Origin: Clostridium sp. SCN 57-10
Lineage (GTDB): Bacteria; Bacillota; Clostridia; Oscillospirales; Butyricicoccaceae
Assembly: GCA_001725215.1 (NCBI GenBank)
Contig: MEFT01000095.1
Location: 1-7,145, forward strand
Direction of reading: 5' to 3'
Length of the DNA stretch: 7,145 bases
In this document: one piece after another, positions 1-5,944 of the stretch
How positions within the stretch are numbered: position 1 is the stretch's first letter
Layout of the letters: each line of letters starts with the position of its first letter
The notes under the pieces: generated by a model
What the model saw: only the letters and a program-made list of their open reading frames with translations
Database searches by the model: none
Told to the model about the DNA's origin: nothing
Made by a program: the position numbers and the translations under genes

Positions 1-1524
1 CGCATCGCGGCGGACAACATCGCAGGACTCGACGCGGCCTATCACGGCACGCAGGGTTCGTCGATCGCCAAGGTGTTTGACCTCTCGGCCGCTACCACGG
101 GTGCGAACGAAAAGACGCTCATCAAACGCGGAATGGTGCGCGGACGCGATTACGAACGCGTTTATGTAACGCAAAATTCGCACGCGGGCTATTACCCCGG
201 CGCGGTGCCGCTTACCATCAAGCTGCTCTTTGCCGTGGATGGCACGCGCATTCTCGGCGCACAGATCGTCGGCCGAGACGGCGTTGACAAGCGCATTGAT
301 ACGCTTGCCGTCACCATGCGCCTCGGCGGAACCGTTTCGGTGCTCAAAGAGCTTGAGCTTGCTTATGCGCCGCCGTACTCGTCGGCCAAAGACCCCGTTA
401 ATATGGCGGGCTTTGTCGCCGAAAATCTGCTGGCCGGCCGTGTTTCGTTTTCCGACTGGGATGCTGTGGAGAAAAACCCCGACATGGCTGTGCTCGACGT
501 GCGTGAAGACGCAGAGCGCATGGCGTTCGCGCTGCCCGGCAGCGTAAACATTCCGCTTGGCAAGCTGCGTGACGCAGTAGAGACGCTTGACAAGACAAAG
601 CACTATATCGTTTTCTGCGCAATTGGTGTTCGTGCATACAATGCTGCGCGCGTGCTGGCGGCACACGGCATCTCGGCCTCCGTCTATCCGGGCGGCGCGC
701 GCTTCTATCAGTCAACACATTTCCGCCAATTTGACGCTGCGCCCCTCACGCCGCCCGTCATCACAAGCGGCGACGTGCAGGAGACGCGCGACGTACCCGT
801 CGCTGCGATGCGCATCGACTGCAGCGGCCTTCAGTGCCCCGGCCCTATTATGAAGGTGTTTGAAACGATGAAAGAGCTGCCCCAGGGCGCGGTAATGGAA
901 GTTTCCGCCTCCGACCCCGGCTTTGCGCGCGACATCGGCGCGTGGTGCCGCCGCACAGGGCATCAGCTGGTGGCAAACGAAAAGCGCGGAAACGACTACG
1001 TTGCGCTGGTGCGTAAGGCCGGCGCCGCACCCGCACCCGCAGCAACTCCCTCGGCGGACGGCAAGACCATCATCGTCTTTTCGGGCGACCTTGACAAGGT
1101 GCTTGCCAGCTTTATCATCGCCAACGGCGCCGCCGCGATGGGCAGACCGGTTACCATGTTCTTCACCTTCTGGGGGCTAAACGCGCTGCGCAAAGCCGAA
1201 AAGCAGCCGGTGCAAAAAACCTTTATGGAGTCGATGTTCGGCACGATGCTGCCGCGCGGCAGCGGCAAGCTCAAGCTGTCTAAGATGAATATGGGCGGCA
1301 TGGGCACTGCCATGATGAAGAAAATTATGCGCGATAAAAACGTCGACTCACTTGAAGAGCTTCTGCGCAAGGCCATGGCGTCAGGCATCAAGCTGGTCGC
1401 CTGCACGATGAGCATGGATGTCATGGGCATCAAGCCTGAGGAGCTGATTGAAGGCGTTGAGCTTGGCGGCGTGGGCGCCTATCTGGGCGACGCCGAGGAG
1501 TCAAACGTCAACCTCTTTATCTGA
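1..1524 (+). CDS. CoA-disulfide reductase-like flavoprotein fused to rhodanese, TusA and DsrE domains (5' partial)
   Basis: The reading frame is open from base 1, so the true start and the N-terminal FAD/NAD(P)H domains lie left of the window; the GTG at 73 is internal. About 507 residues are visible. Residues 1-140 match the end of the FAD domain and the dimerisation domain of pyridine nucleotide-disulfide reductases of the CoA-disulfide/persulfide reductase type (segments HGTQGSSIAKVFDL and AYAPPYSSAKDPVNMAG). A rhodanese domain follows (about 148-250, active-site Cys206 in FCAIGVRAY), then a TusA-like domain (about 270-340, CPGP motif with Cys279), an Ala/Pro linker, and a DsrE-family domain from about 355 to the end. 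Family knowledge suggests persulfide or polysulfide reduction and sulfur relay in the cytoplasm. The reductase's own catalytic cysteine is outside the window and cannot be checked. Substrate and physiological role are inferred only. Confidence 0.92.
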   Translation, partial: RIAADNIAGLDAAYHGTQGSSIAKVFDLSAATTGANEKTLIKRGMVRGRDYERVYVTQNSHAGYYPGAVPLTIKLLFAVDGTRILGAQIVGRDGVDKRIDTLAVTMRLGGTVSVLKELELAYAPPYSSAKDPVNMAGFVAENLLAGRVSFSDWDAVEKNPDMAVLDVREDAERMAFALPGSVNIPLGKLRDAVETLDKTKHYIVFCAIGVRAYNAARVLAAHGISASVYPGGARFYQSTHFRQFDAAPLTPPVITSGDVQETRDVPVAAMRIDCSGLQCPGPIMKVFETMKELPQGAVMEVSASDPGFARDIGAWCRRTGHQLVANEKRGNDYVALVRKAGAAPAPAATPSADGKTIIVFSGDLDKVLASFIIANGAAAMGRPVTMFFTFWGLNALRKAEKQPVQKTFMESMFGTMLPRGSGKLKLSKMNMGGMGTAMMKKIMRDKNVDSLEELLRKAMASGIKLVACTMSMDVMGIKPEELIEGVELGGVGAYLGDAEESNVNLFI

Positions 1525-1534
1525 CCTTTCGGAA

Positions 1535-1562
1535 CGCGGCCGCAGACTTTTCTGCGGCCGCG
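1535..1562 (+). terminator. Perfect 12-bp hairpin after the flavoprotein gene
   Basis: The arm CGCGGCCGCAGA (1535-1546) is perfectly complementary to 1551-1562 around a 4-nt loop, 10 nt after the stop codon. The T-rich stretch (about 1574-1589) starts some 11 nt beyond the stem rather than immediately after it. This is therefore a likely but not canonical intrinsic terminator. Confidence 0.65.
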
Positions 1563-1600
1563 TCCTGCGTAAAATTTTCTTATTTTTTGTGCTTTAGGGC

Positions 1601-1629
1601 TTGCATTTTAAAACAAGCTATGGTATTAT
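1601..1629 (+). promoter_or_regulatory. Sigma-A-type promoter for tRNA-Leu
   Basis: TTGCAT (1601-1606) and TATTAT (1624-1629) are separated by 17 bp, with an extended -10 TG at 1621-1622. An overlapping TATAAT lies at 1627-1632 but would need a 20-bp spacer from the same -35. The expected transcript start lies near 1636, about 30 nt before the mature tRNA. There is no other obvious promoter before the downstream gene at 1812. Confidence 0.6.
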
Positions 1630-1664
1630 AATAAAGCCGTCTTGAGTGCGGCACAACAAAATAT

Positions 1665-1747
1665 GCGGTCATGGCGGAACAGGCAGACGCGTACGTTTGA
1701 GGGGCGTATGGGCAACCGTCCGGGTTCAAGTCCCGGTGACCGCACCA
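1665..1747 (+). tRNA. tRNA-Leu (anticodon GAG)
   Basis: A full cloverleaf can be drawn. The 7-bp acceptor stem GCGGTCA (1665-1671) pairs with TGACCGC (1737-1743). The D-stem is GCG (1674-1676)/CGC (1688-1690) with GG in the loop. The anticodon stem is TACGT (1692-1696)/GCGTA (1704-1708), with loop TTGAGGG giving anticodon GAG at 1699-1701. The variable arm is 11 nt (1709-1719), and the T-stem CCGGG/CCCGG (1720-1736) carries the loop TTCAAGT. Discriminator A1744 and an encoded CCA (1745-1747) complete it. The long variable arm, A73 and GAG anticodon identify a leucine tRNA reading CUC/CUU. Confidence 0.96.
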
Positions 1748-1752
1748 ATTTT

Positions 1753-1787
1753 CCGGTTGAGAAGTCACCTTCTTAACCGGATTTTTC
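1753..1787 (+). terminator. Intrinsic terminator after tRNA-Leu
   Basis: A 12-bp stem (1753-1764 with 1769-1780, one G-U pair, loop TCAC) is followed directly by ATTTTTC. It sits 5 nt after the tRNA CCA and only 24 nt before the ATG of the next gene, so that gene has almost no room for its own promoter. Confidence 0.88.
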
Positions 1788-1811
1788 TATACAAAAAAGG
1801 AGACCAATGAT

Positions 1812-2603
1812 ATGAAAATAGCTACCTATAATGTTTGGAATGAAGCAAAGGGCGTTGGTAACCGTTTCGATCAGCTCATAAGCGAGATTACGCACACCGA
1901 TGCGGATATTCTCGGACTCCAGGAAGTGACCTCACACTTTTTTTACGATATCCTAATCAAAAGCGCGGGATACCCTTATTACGAATTCAGAAAATATGCG
2001 GACGAAGACGAAGGTCTGGCCATATTAAGCCGATATCCGTTTGAGAGCTGTATGTTTTTACATCAAAGTGAGGAATCTGCGCACAGCAGGGCTCTGCATG
2101 TTCTGTTTCACGCAGGCAACGCAAGGTTTTCGTTCACCAATGTTCACTTGCCGTCCGATTCGGTGAAGGCACAGGAAGCTCAGATCGTTGCAATCAATCG
2201 TTACCTGCATACGCAAAAAGAGCAGGCAGACTATTTGATTATGCTTGGCGATTTTAATTCGGGAATCAACGCAAGCGTGCACAGATATCTAATCGGTGAG
2301 CAAACCCTGCTCGACTGTGAATCCAACCCGTGTTGGGATGAGCTTTCCATTTCTTATGCGACACTTAATGATCTGCCGCTGCAGCCTACTCTTGATTGCA
2401 AGGACAACCCCCGTTGGAAAGGCAAGAACACCATTTATGTGCCTTCTGTTATGGACAGAGTCTATATTATGGATAATTGGGTTGACAAAACACTGCGATC
2501 GGTTAATCTCTTTGGAACGGTCGTTTCGCCGGTAACCAATCTCTGCGCGAGCGACCACTATGGTGTTGTTGCAGAAGTGGATTTTACGAGGATGTATGAA
2601 TGA
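1812..2603 (+). CDS. Endonuclease/exonuclease/phosphatase-fold family hydrolase
   Basis: This 263-aa protein covers a single EEP (DNase I-like/APE1-like) domain with no signal peptide or extra domain. The family catalytic landmarks are all visible: Asn7 in TYNVW, Glu38 in GLQEV, His112 in TNVHLPSD, Asp147 and Asn149 in LGDFNSG, Asp215 in MDRVY, and the terminal Asp248-His249 in ASDHYG. These are the metal-binding and general acid/base residues for phosphoester cleavage, so it should be an active Mg2+-dependent phosphodiesterase or phosphatase. The substrate (DNA, phospholipid or phosphoinositide-like, or a small molecule) cannot be told. The start is supported by AAAGGAG at 1796-1802, 9 nt before the ATG. 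GC content (about 47-52% in the lines sampled) and codon use look lower than in neighbouring genes, suggesting different ancestry. Its stop overlaps the next start (ATGA). Confidence 0.88.
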   Translation: MKIATYNVWNEAKGVGNRFDQLISEITHTDADILGLQEVTSHFFYDILIKSAGYPYYEFRKYADEDEGLAILSRYPFESCMFLHQSEESAHSRALHVLFHAGNARFSFTNVHLPSDSVKAQEAQIVAINRYLHTQKEQADYLIMLGDFNSGINASVHRYLIGEQTLLDCESNPCWDELSISYATLNDLPLQPTLDCKDNPRWKGKNTIYVPSVMDRVYIMDNWVDKTLRSVNLFGTVVSPVTNLCASDHYGVVAEVDFTRMYE

Positions 2604-3052
2604 AAGGGTTACTCGCCATGAAGATACATCAGGCGCTTCCCGCAGACCTCAACGCGCTGCTTCCGCTTGTGCTGGCGCTTTGGCCAAGCCACACCGCCGA
2701 AGAGATGGCGCATGAGCTTCAAGGCCAACTCACGCAGGAGGACACGCTGTTTTTGCTTGCATATAACGACACCCCTTGCGGCTTTGCGCAATGTTCGCTG
2801 CGGCACGATTATGTGGAGGGCACGCACAGCTCGCCCGTTGGCTACCTTGAGGGCATTTATGTAACGCCCGAAGCCCGTCAGCGTGGCGTGGCGCGTGCGC
2901 TTGTCGAGCGGTGCGAGGACTGGGCGCGCACACGCGGCTGCGCCGAGTTTGCGAGCGACTGTGAGCTACCCAACACGCAAAGCCTAGCGTTCCATTTAAG
3001 CATCGGCTTTCAAGAGGCAAATCGCATTATTTGCTTTGCGAAAACCCTATAA
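2600..3052 (+). CDS. GNAT acetyltransferase, aminoglycoside 6'-N-acetyltransferase (AAC(6')-I) -like
   Basis: This 150-aa, single-domain GNAT protein carries the acetyl-CoA-binding motif A at 88-101 (pyrophosphate loop RQRGVA at 93-98). The segments SLRHDYVEG, SSPVGYLEGIYV, RGCAEFASD and the closing NRIICFAKTL match the AAC(6')-I branch, which acetylates the 6'-amino group of aminoglycosides. Whether this protein confers resistance is not knowable here, since many chromosomal relatives have other natural substrates. Two starts are possible. ATG 2600 overlaps the upstream stop as ATGA and has GAGGA at 2588-2592. ATG 2618 has AAAGGG at 2603-2608, 9 nt upstream, and gives an N-terminus (MKIHQALPAD) closer to the usual family start. 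I keep 2600 but consider 2618 equally likely. It sits second in the four-gene run. Confidence 0.85.
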   Translation: MKGLLAMKIHQALPADLNALLPLVLALWPSHTAEEMAHELQGQLTQEDTLFLLAYNDTPCGFAQCSLRHDYVEGTHSSPVGYLEGIYVTPEARQRGVARALVERCEDWARTRGCAEFASDCELPNTQSLAFHLSIGFQEANRIICFAKTL

Positions 3053-3064
3053 CAGGAGGTTTTT

Positions 3065-3562
3065 ATGTTCACGCTTTCTTCCGACTATCCGTCTGATAAG
3101 ACCGAGTTTTATGCCTTGCTGTGTGCGCAGCTGCGCGCCTTGACCGACGGCGAGCCAAACGCCGTCGCAAACCTCGCCAACGCCTCCGCCCTGCTCGGCG
3201 GTGCGCTGCGCGACATCAACTGGGCGGGCTTCTATCTGATGCGCGACGGCATGCTTGTGCTCGGCCCCTTCCAGGGCAAGCCGGCGTGCATCCGCATCCC
3301 GCTTGGACGCGGCGTGTGCGGCACGGCAGCCGCCCAAAACGAGACGCAGCTTATAGCCAATGTGCATGATTTCCCGGGACACATCGCGTGCGACGCGGCG
3401 TCAAACTCCGAAATTGTCGTGCCCCTGCGAACAGGGGGCGCGGTCGTCGGGGTGCTTGACATTGACAGCCCGGAGTTTTCGCGTTTTGACGGGCGCGACC
3501 GGGCGGGGCTTGAAGCATTTTGCGCTCTGCTCGAATCCGCATGCGATTGGGAGGAGAAATAA
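3065..3562 (+). CDS. msrC: Free methionine-R-sulfoxide reductase (GAF-domain fRMsr)
   Basis: This 165-aa protein consists of one GAF domain. It reduces free (not protein-bound) L-methionine-R-sulfoxide in the cytoplasm through cysteine chemistry recycled by thioredoxin. The family signature is nearly intact: NWAGFYL at 52-58, LGPFQGKPACIRIPLGRGVCG at about 66-86, and FPGHIACD followed by SEIVVPL at 103-121. The three family cysteines are present at 75, 85 and 109, with the same 10- and 24-residue spacing as Cys84/94/118 of the E. coli enzyme. The length is typical of the family. The start is fixed by a strong AGGAGGT (3054-3060) 4 nt before ATG, 12 nt after the preceding stop. Its place behind an acetyltransferase suggests a small stress- or toxin-response operon, but that is inference. 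Confidence 0.95.
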   Translation: MFTLSSDYPSDKTEFYALLCAQLRALTDGEPNAVANLANASALLGGALRDINWAGFYLMRDGMLVLGPFQGKPACIRIPLGRGVCGTAAAQNETQLIANVHDFPGHIACDAASNSEIVVPLRTGGAVVGVLDIDSPEFSRFDGRDRAGLEAFCALLESACDWEEK

Positions 3563-3564
3563 AC

Positions 3565-3816
3565 ATGCTTGAATTCAAGTTCGACGTGCAGCTCCTCATC
3601 GCGGGACAGCAGCTTTCCGAGGACGCTATATACGAGCACATCGCACAGCATTTTGAAGGTGACAGTCTTCTTGTCATGGGCGATGAGGATCTGATTAAGT
3701 TGCATTTTCATACCAACGCCCCGTGGCAGGTACTCGAATACTGCGCCTCGCTTGGCGACATTCATGACATAGTGCTGGAGAACATGCAGCGACAGGAACA
3801 GGGCCTGCAGGGCTGA
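3565..3816 (+). CDS. Small stand-alone protein resembling the middle domain of fatty acid kinase FakA (YloV/DAK2 family)
   Basis: This 83-aa protein starts at ATG 3565, 2 nt after the msrC stop, with GGAGGAG at 3550-3556. Residues 6-75 resemble the domain between the DAK2 kinase domain and the C-terminal domain of FakA/YloV: a beta strand (FDVQLLIAG), a helix, then GDSLLVMGDEDLIKLHFHTNAPWQVLEYCASLGDIHDIVLENM. In FakA this stretch typically reads GDS-VVVGD-D-KVHVHTN-P--VL-YA---G-L--IKIENM. The HxH pair is kept (His47, His49), but the family's Cys in the first strand (GYCTEF) appears replaced by Asp7. The ATP-binding DAK2 domain and FakB-binding C-terminus are absent, so it cannot be a kinase by itself. 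Its function is unknown. It could be an adapter, a metal- or ligand-binding domain, or a relic. A terminator follows 12 nt after the stop. Confidence 0.82.
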   Translation: MLEFKFDVQLLIAGQQLSEDAIYEHIAQHFEGDSLLVMGDEDLIKLHFHTNAPWQVLEYCASLGDIHDIVLENMQRQEQGLQG

Positions 3817-3828
3817 GGCCGCATTCAG

Positions 3829-3861
3829 AAAAGGGAGGTATCGTTTTGATACCTCCCTTTT
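3829..3861. terminator. Bidirectional intrinsic terminator between convergent genes
   Basis: A perfect 14-bp inverted repeat (3829-3842 with 3848-3861, loop GTTTT) is flanked by A4 on the left and T4 on the right, so it can terminate transcription from both sides. It lies 12 nt after the plus-strand four-gene run and 5 nt after the end of the minus-strand amidohydrolase gene. Confidence 0.93.
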
Positions 3862-3866
3862 GCTAT

Positions 3867-5288
3867 TTACAGCGTGGGCATGACGTCGGCAGGAATGGGG
3901 CAAACATACCCGCCGCCGTTTTTGCGCAGCAGCTCGGCCTTTGCATCTGCCAGGAGCTCGGGGGCATCGATCATCTTCGCCGCTGTCAGCGCAAGCACCT
4001 TGGCGGCTACCATCGTGCCCTTGTGTGCCATGCCGCTCTTGCCCTGTCCTGTCAGCTGCCAGGAATGACCCGGCGTGCCGAGGGCCATGGTGGCCACATT
4101 GATCTGTGACGTCGGCGCGCAATAGCTCGCATCGCCTACGTCGGTCGAACCGCCCGTGCTCTTCTCACTGCCGTAATAAGGCAGCACGCGGTCACACAGC
4201 ACGGCGTCGGCAGGAATGAAATCATGCTCAAGGCCACGATCTTCAAGGTCTTTGTAGAACGACTTAATCTCCTCCACGCTGAACGTCGCGCGGAACTCGG
4301 CGGCGAGTGCGCGATCGGCCTCGTCAAACGCGGGCGCGCCGATCTCCTCGAGCGACTGCTGCATCACGGCGTCGAGCACACGGTTGGGCATATAGTCGCT
4401 CAGCGCCTCATGCACGCGGATCTCTACCTCAGTTTCAGTCATCATGGCAGCACCGTAGGCAACTTTTTTCACGCGCTCATAAAGAGCCATCATATCGGCG
4501 GTGCGTGGTGCGCGCACGAAATAATGCACCTTCACATGATCCTGCACCACATTGGGCGCAATGCCGCCCGCATCGGTATAGGCGTAGTGCACGCGCGCGT
4601 CAGACGTCATATGTTCACGCAGATAGTTGACGCCGACGCTCATCAGCTCGCACGCATCGAGCGCCGAGCGCCCAAGATGCGGCGCGGCAGCGGCGTGCGC
4701 CGTGCGTCCCTTAAAGGTGAAAAATGCGCTGATGCACGCAAGCGACCGCGTGCCGACGACAAGCGTCGCGTCAACCGGGTGCCATGTAAAGCAGGCGTCA
4801 AGGTCATCAAACAACCCATCGCGCGCCATAAATGTCTTGCCGCTGCCGTATTCCTCGCCGGGGCACCCGTAATAGCGCACCGTGCCGGACTTCCCCGTCT
4901 GCTTCAGATAATCGCGCAGCGTGAGAGCCGCGCCCGCGGCACCTGCGCCCAATGAGTTATGTCCGCAGCCATGCCCGTAAGCGCCGGGGGCTACTTCCTC
5001 ATGCCGCGCAGCATCCGCCTTTTGTGAAAGCCCGGGCAGCGCGTCATACTCTCCCAAAAAGCCAATGATCGGCTTGCCCTCGCCCCATTCCGCGACAAAC
5101 GCGGTAGGAATGCCGGAAACGCCTTCGGTCACGGCAAAGCCTTGCTGTCTCATCGCTTCTGCAATGTACTGCGCGGAACGATGTTCGCGCATCCCCGCTT
5201 CGGCAAAGTCCCAAACCGCGTTGTTCATGTCCAGAATCAGCTGTTCATTTTGCTCGGCCAGCGCCGAAATCGTCTCTTTGAGCTGCAT
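3867..5288 (-). CDS. abgB: AbgB-like M20 family metal-dependent amidohydrolase (p-aminobenzoyl-glutamate hydrolase subunit B family)
   Basis: This 473-aa protein is close to the 481 aa of E. coli AbgB. Its family landmarks in order are: GFLGEYDALPGL (76-87), GHGCGHN (105-111), YYGCPGEEYGSGKTF (139-153, catalytic/metal glutamates 145-146), FTWHP (167-171), RTAHAAAAPHLGRSALDA (about 195-212, dimerisation/lid domain), GGIAPNVVQ, STDVGD and the late HSWQLTGQGKSGMAHKG. AbgB works with AbgA in E. coli to split p-aminobenzoyl-glutamate, a folate breakdown product. Neither abgA nor the abgT transporter is visible here, so this may be a stand-alone amidohydrolase with a related N-acyl-amino-acid substrate. 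No signal peptide is seen. The start is supported by GGAGGGG (5293-5299) 4 nt upstream. It lies 38 nt behind the ECF S-component gene with no terminator between, and ends at the shared bidirectional terminator. Confidence 0.9.
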   Translation of the reverse strand: MQLKETISALAEQNEQLILDMNNAVWDFAEAGMREHRSAQYIAEAMRQQGFAVTEGVSGIPTAFVAEWGEGKPIIGFLGEYDALPGLSQKADAARHEEVAPGAYGHGCGHNSLGAGAAGAALTLRDYLKQTGKSGTVRYYGCPGEEYGSGKTFMARDGLFDDLDACFTWHPVDATLVVGTRSLACISAFFTFKGRTAHAAAAPHLGRSALDACELMSVGVNYLREHMTSDARVHYAYTDAGGIAPNVVQDHVKVHYFVRAPRTADMMALYERVKKVAYGAAMMTETEVEIRVHEALSDYMPNRVLDAVMQQSLEEIGAPAFDEADRALAAEFRATFSVEEIKSFYKDLEDRGLEHDFIPADAVLCDRVLPYYGSEKSTGGSTDVGDASYCAPTSQINVATMALGTPGHSWQLTGQGKSGMAHKGTMVAAKVLALTAAKMIDAPELLADAKAELLRKNGGGYVCPIPADVMPTL

Positions 5289-5315
5289 AAGTCCCCTCCG
5301 TTTTGTGATGAACTT

Positions 5316-5344
5316 ATTCTATCACATTACGTGCGGTTTGGAAA
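5316..5344 (-). promoter_or_regulatory. Possible internal promoter for the amidohydrolase gene
   Basis: On the minus strand TAGAAT (5321-5316) has an upstream TG (extended -10), and a weak TTTCCA (5344-5339) lies 17 bp upstream inside the end of the ECF gene. A start near 5309 would leave a leader of about 20 nt containing the ribosome binding site. The -35 matches only 4 of 6 consensus bases, so this is tentative. Confidence 0.35.
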
Positions 5345-5836
5345 CGCCTTTTTCACAAGCATCACCAGAGGCGGAAGCACGACAAGCTGAACGGCGATGC
5401 CGGGCAAGCCGGTAACAAACGCGGCCGTTAAGAACGCTTTCAGTGAGTATCCGTTGCCCAGCATGCCGAGCAATACGGTATTGGCCAAACCGCTGACGGC
5501 ACGGCCGCACAGCAGCGCGCACACAAGTGCAACGTAAATGTTATACTTTTTCACAAGCCAGCCAGAAATCAAGCCGTATGTACCGAGTTCAAGCGCCATC
5601 GCGACGCCCGTGGGATAAAGCACGGGCATGGGCGTCAGCACGCCGGAGAGAATGGGTCCCAACAGACCGCACAAAAGCCCCAGTCTCGGTCCGCACAGCA
5701 GGCCGCACAGAAGCACGGGAATATGCATCGGCAGGAACACAGGCCCAAGCATGCCGAACGCATGAAACACCATCGGCAGCAGCACGCAAAGCGCAAGACA
5801 GAGCGCCGCTACCACGAGTTTCGTTGTTTTTGTCAT
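5327..5836 (-). CDS. ECF-type vitamin/micronutrient transporter S (substrate-binding) component
   Basis: This is a 169-aa, very hydrophobic protein with about six membrane segments (roughly residues 7-27, 33-52, 54-75, 80-100, 104-130 and 137-165). TM1 carries an AxxxA pattern (Ala11-Leu-Cys-Leu-Ala15), the S-component motif that contacts EcfT. The segment FGMLGPVFLPMHIPVLLCGL followed by P-ILSG-LTPMP and a conserved Glu/Tyr-Gly stretch is typical of the broad ECF S-component family. It should capture a small nutrient and dock on the shared EcfA/A'/T module, which is not encoded in this window. The substrate cannot be assigned. ATG 5836 is chosen because GAGGTG (5844-5849) lies 7 nt upstream; a TTG at 5851 would overlap that site. 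It is preceded by its own promoter and a structured leader, and followed closely by the AbgB-like gene. Confidence 0.88.
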   Translation of the reverse strand: MTKTTKLVVAALCLALCVLLPMVFHAFGMLGPVFLPMHIPVLLCGLLCGPRLGLLCGLLGPILSGVLTPMPVLYPTGVAMALELGTYGLISGWLVKKYNIYVALVCALLCGRAVSGLANTVLLGMLGNGYSLKAFLTAAFVTGLPGIAVQLVVLPPLVMLVKKAFPNRT

Positions 5837-5843
5837 AATTTTA

Positions 5844-5849
5844 CACCTC
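5844..5849 (-). promoter_or_regulatory. Ribosome binding site that decides the ECF S-component start
   Basis: GAGGTG on the minus strand sits 7 nt before ATG 5836. A longer open frame beginning at TTG 5851 would start inside this site, which argues for the shorter 169-aa protein. Confidence 0.75.
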
Positions 5850-5858
5850 AAATATAAA

Positions 5859-5900
5859 ATGCCGCGAAGCTTCTGCCAGCGCAGAATGCCTTCGTGGCAT
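5859..5900 (-). terminator. Terminator-like hairpin in the leader of the ECF S-component gene (candidate attenuator)
   Basis: On the minus-strand transcript, bases 5900-5890 (AUGCCACGAAG) pair with 5869-5859 (CUUCGCGGCAU) with one A-C mismatch. Above a small internal loop, UUCUGC (5886-5881) pairs with GCAGAA (5876-5871) around GCUG. UUUAUAUUU follows. It lies between the promoter and the start codon of the same gene, so it would act as an attenuator if it terminates. The same bases can instead fold as two small hairpins, one with the stem AUGCC/GGCAU and one with UCUGC/GCAGA. Confidence 0.5.
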
Positions 5901-5944
5901 CATGTTTCTCTTATTTCGCCTTTTCCTTTGCCCGCCTTCGTGGC
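5888..5944 (-). repeat. Direct repeat of GCCACGAAGGC in the ECF leader
   Basis: The 11-nt sequence GCCACGAAGGC occurs twice on the minus strand, at 5944-5934 and 5898-5888, separated by 35 nt. Each copy can form a small GCC/GGC hairpin with an ACGAA loop. Both can pair with the same downstream bases (5861-5869), so the two copies are potential competitors. Confidence 0.7.

Noticed and set aside
1580..1768. A 62-codon minus-strand open frame crossing the tRNA
   Set aside because: It covers the tRNA and its terminator. Its CGHRDLNPDG-like peptide is a well-known spurious translation of tRNA genes.
1665..3816. Integrative element inserted at tRNA-Leu
   Set aside because: There is no integrase or excisionase gene, and I found no direct repeat of the tRNA 3' end downstream. 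The neighbouring genes are ordinary metabolic genes.
3232..4122. A 296-codon minus-strand open frame spanning the convergent junction
   Set aside because: It runs antisense to msrC and the FakA-like gene and through the bidirectional terminator into the end of the amidohydrolase gene in another frame. The residues are Arg/His/Ala-rich with no family motif.
4224..4955. A 243-codon plus-strand open frame opposite the amidohydrolase gene
   Set aside because: It lies entirely inside the minus-strand AbgB-like coding sequence, which has clear catalytic motifs. The antisense product is His/Arg-rich with no recognisable domain, as expected from GC-rich codon bias.
5327..5851. Longer ECF S-component start at TTG 5851
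   Set aside because: The TTG overlaps the GAGGTG ribosome binding site, which is well placed for ATG 5836. The five added residues are not typical of the family.
5888..5944. Guanidine-II (mini-ykkC) riboswitch
   Set aside because: That class has two hairpins with ACGR tetraloops, and the two ACGAA-loop hairpins here look superficially similar. However, the loops are five bases, the stems are only 3-5 bp, and the downstream gene is an ECF S component, not an SMR transporter or carboxylase gene.
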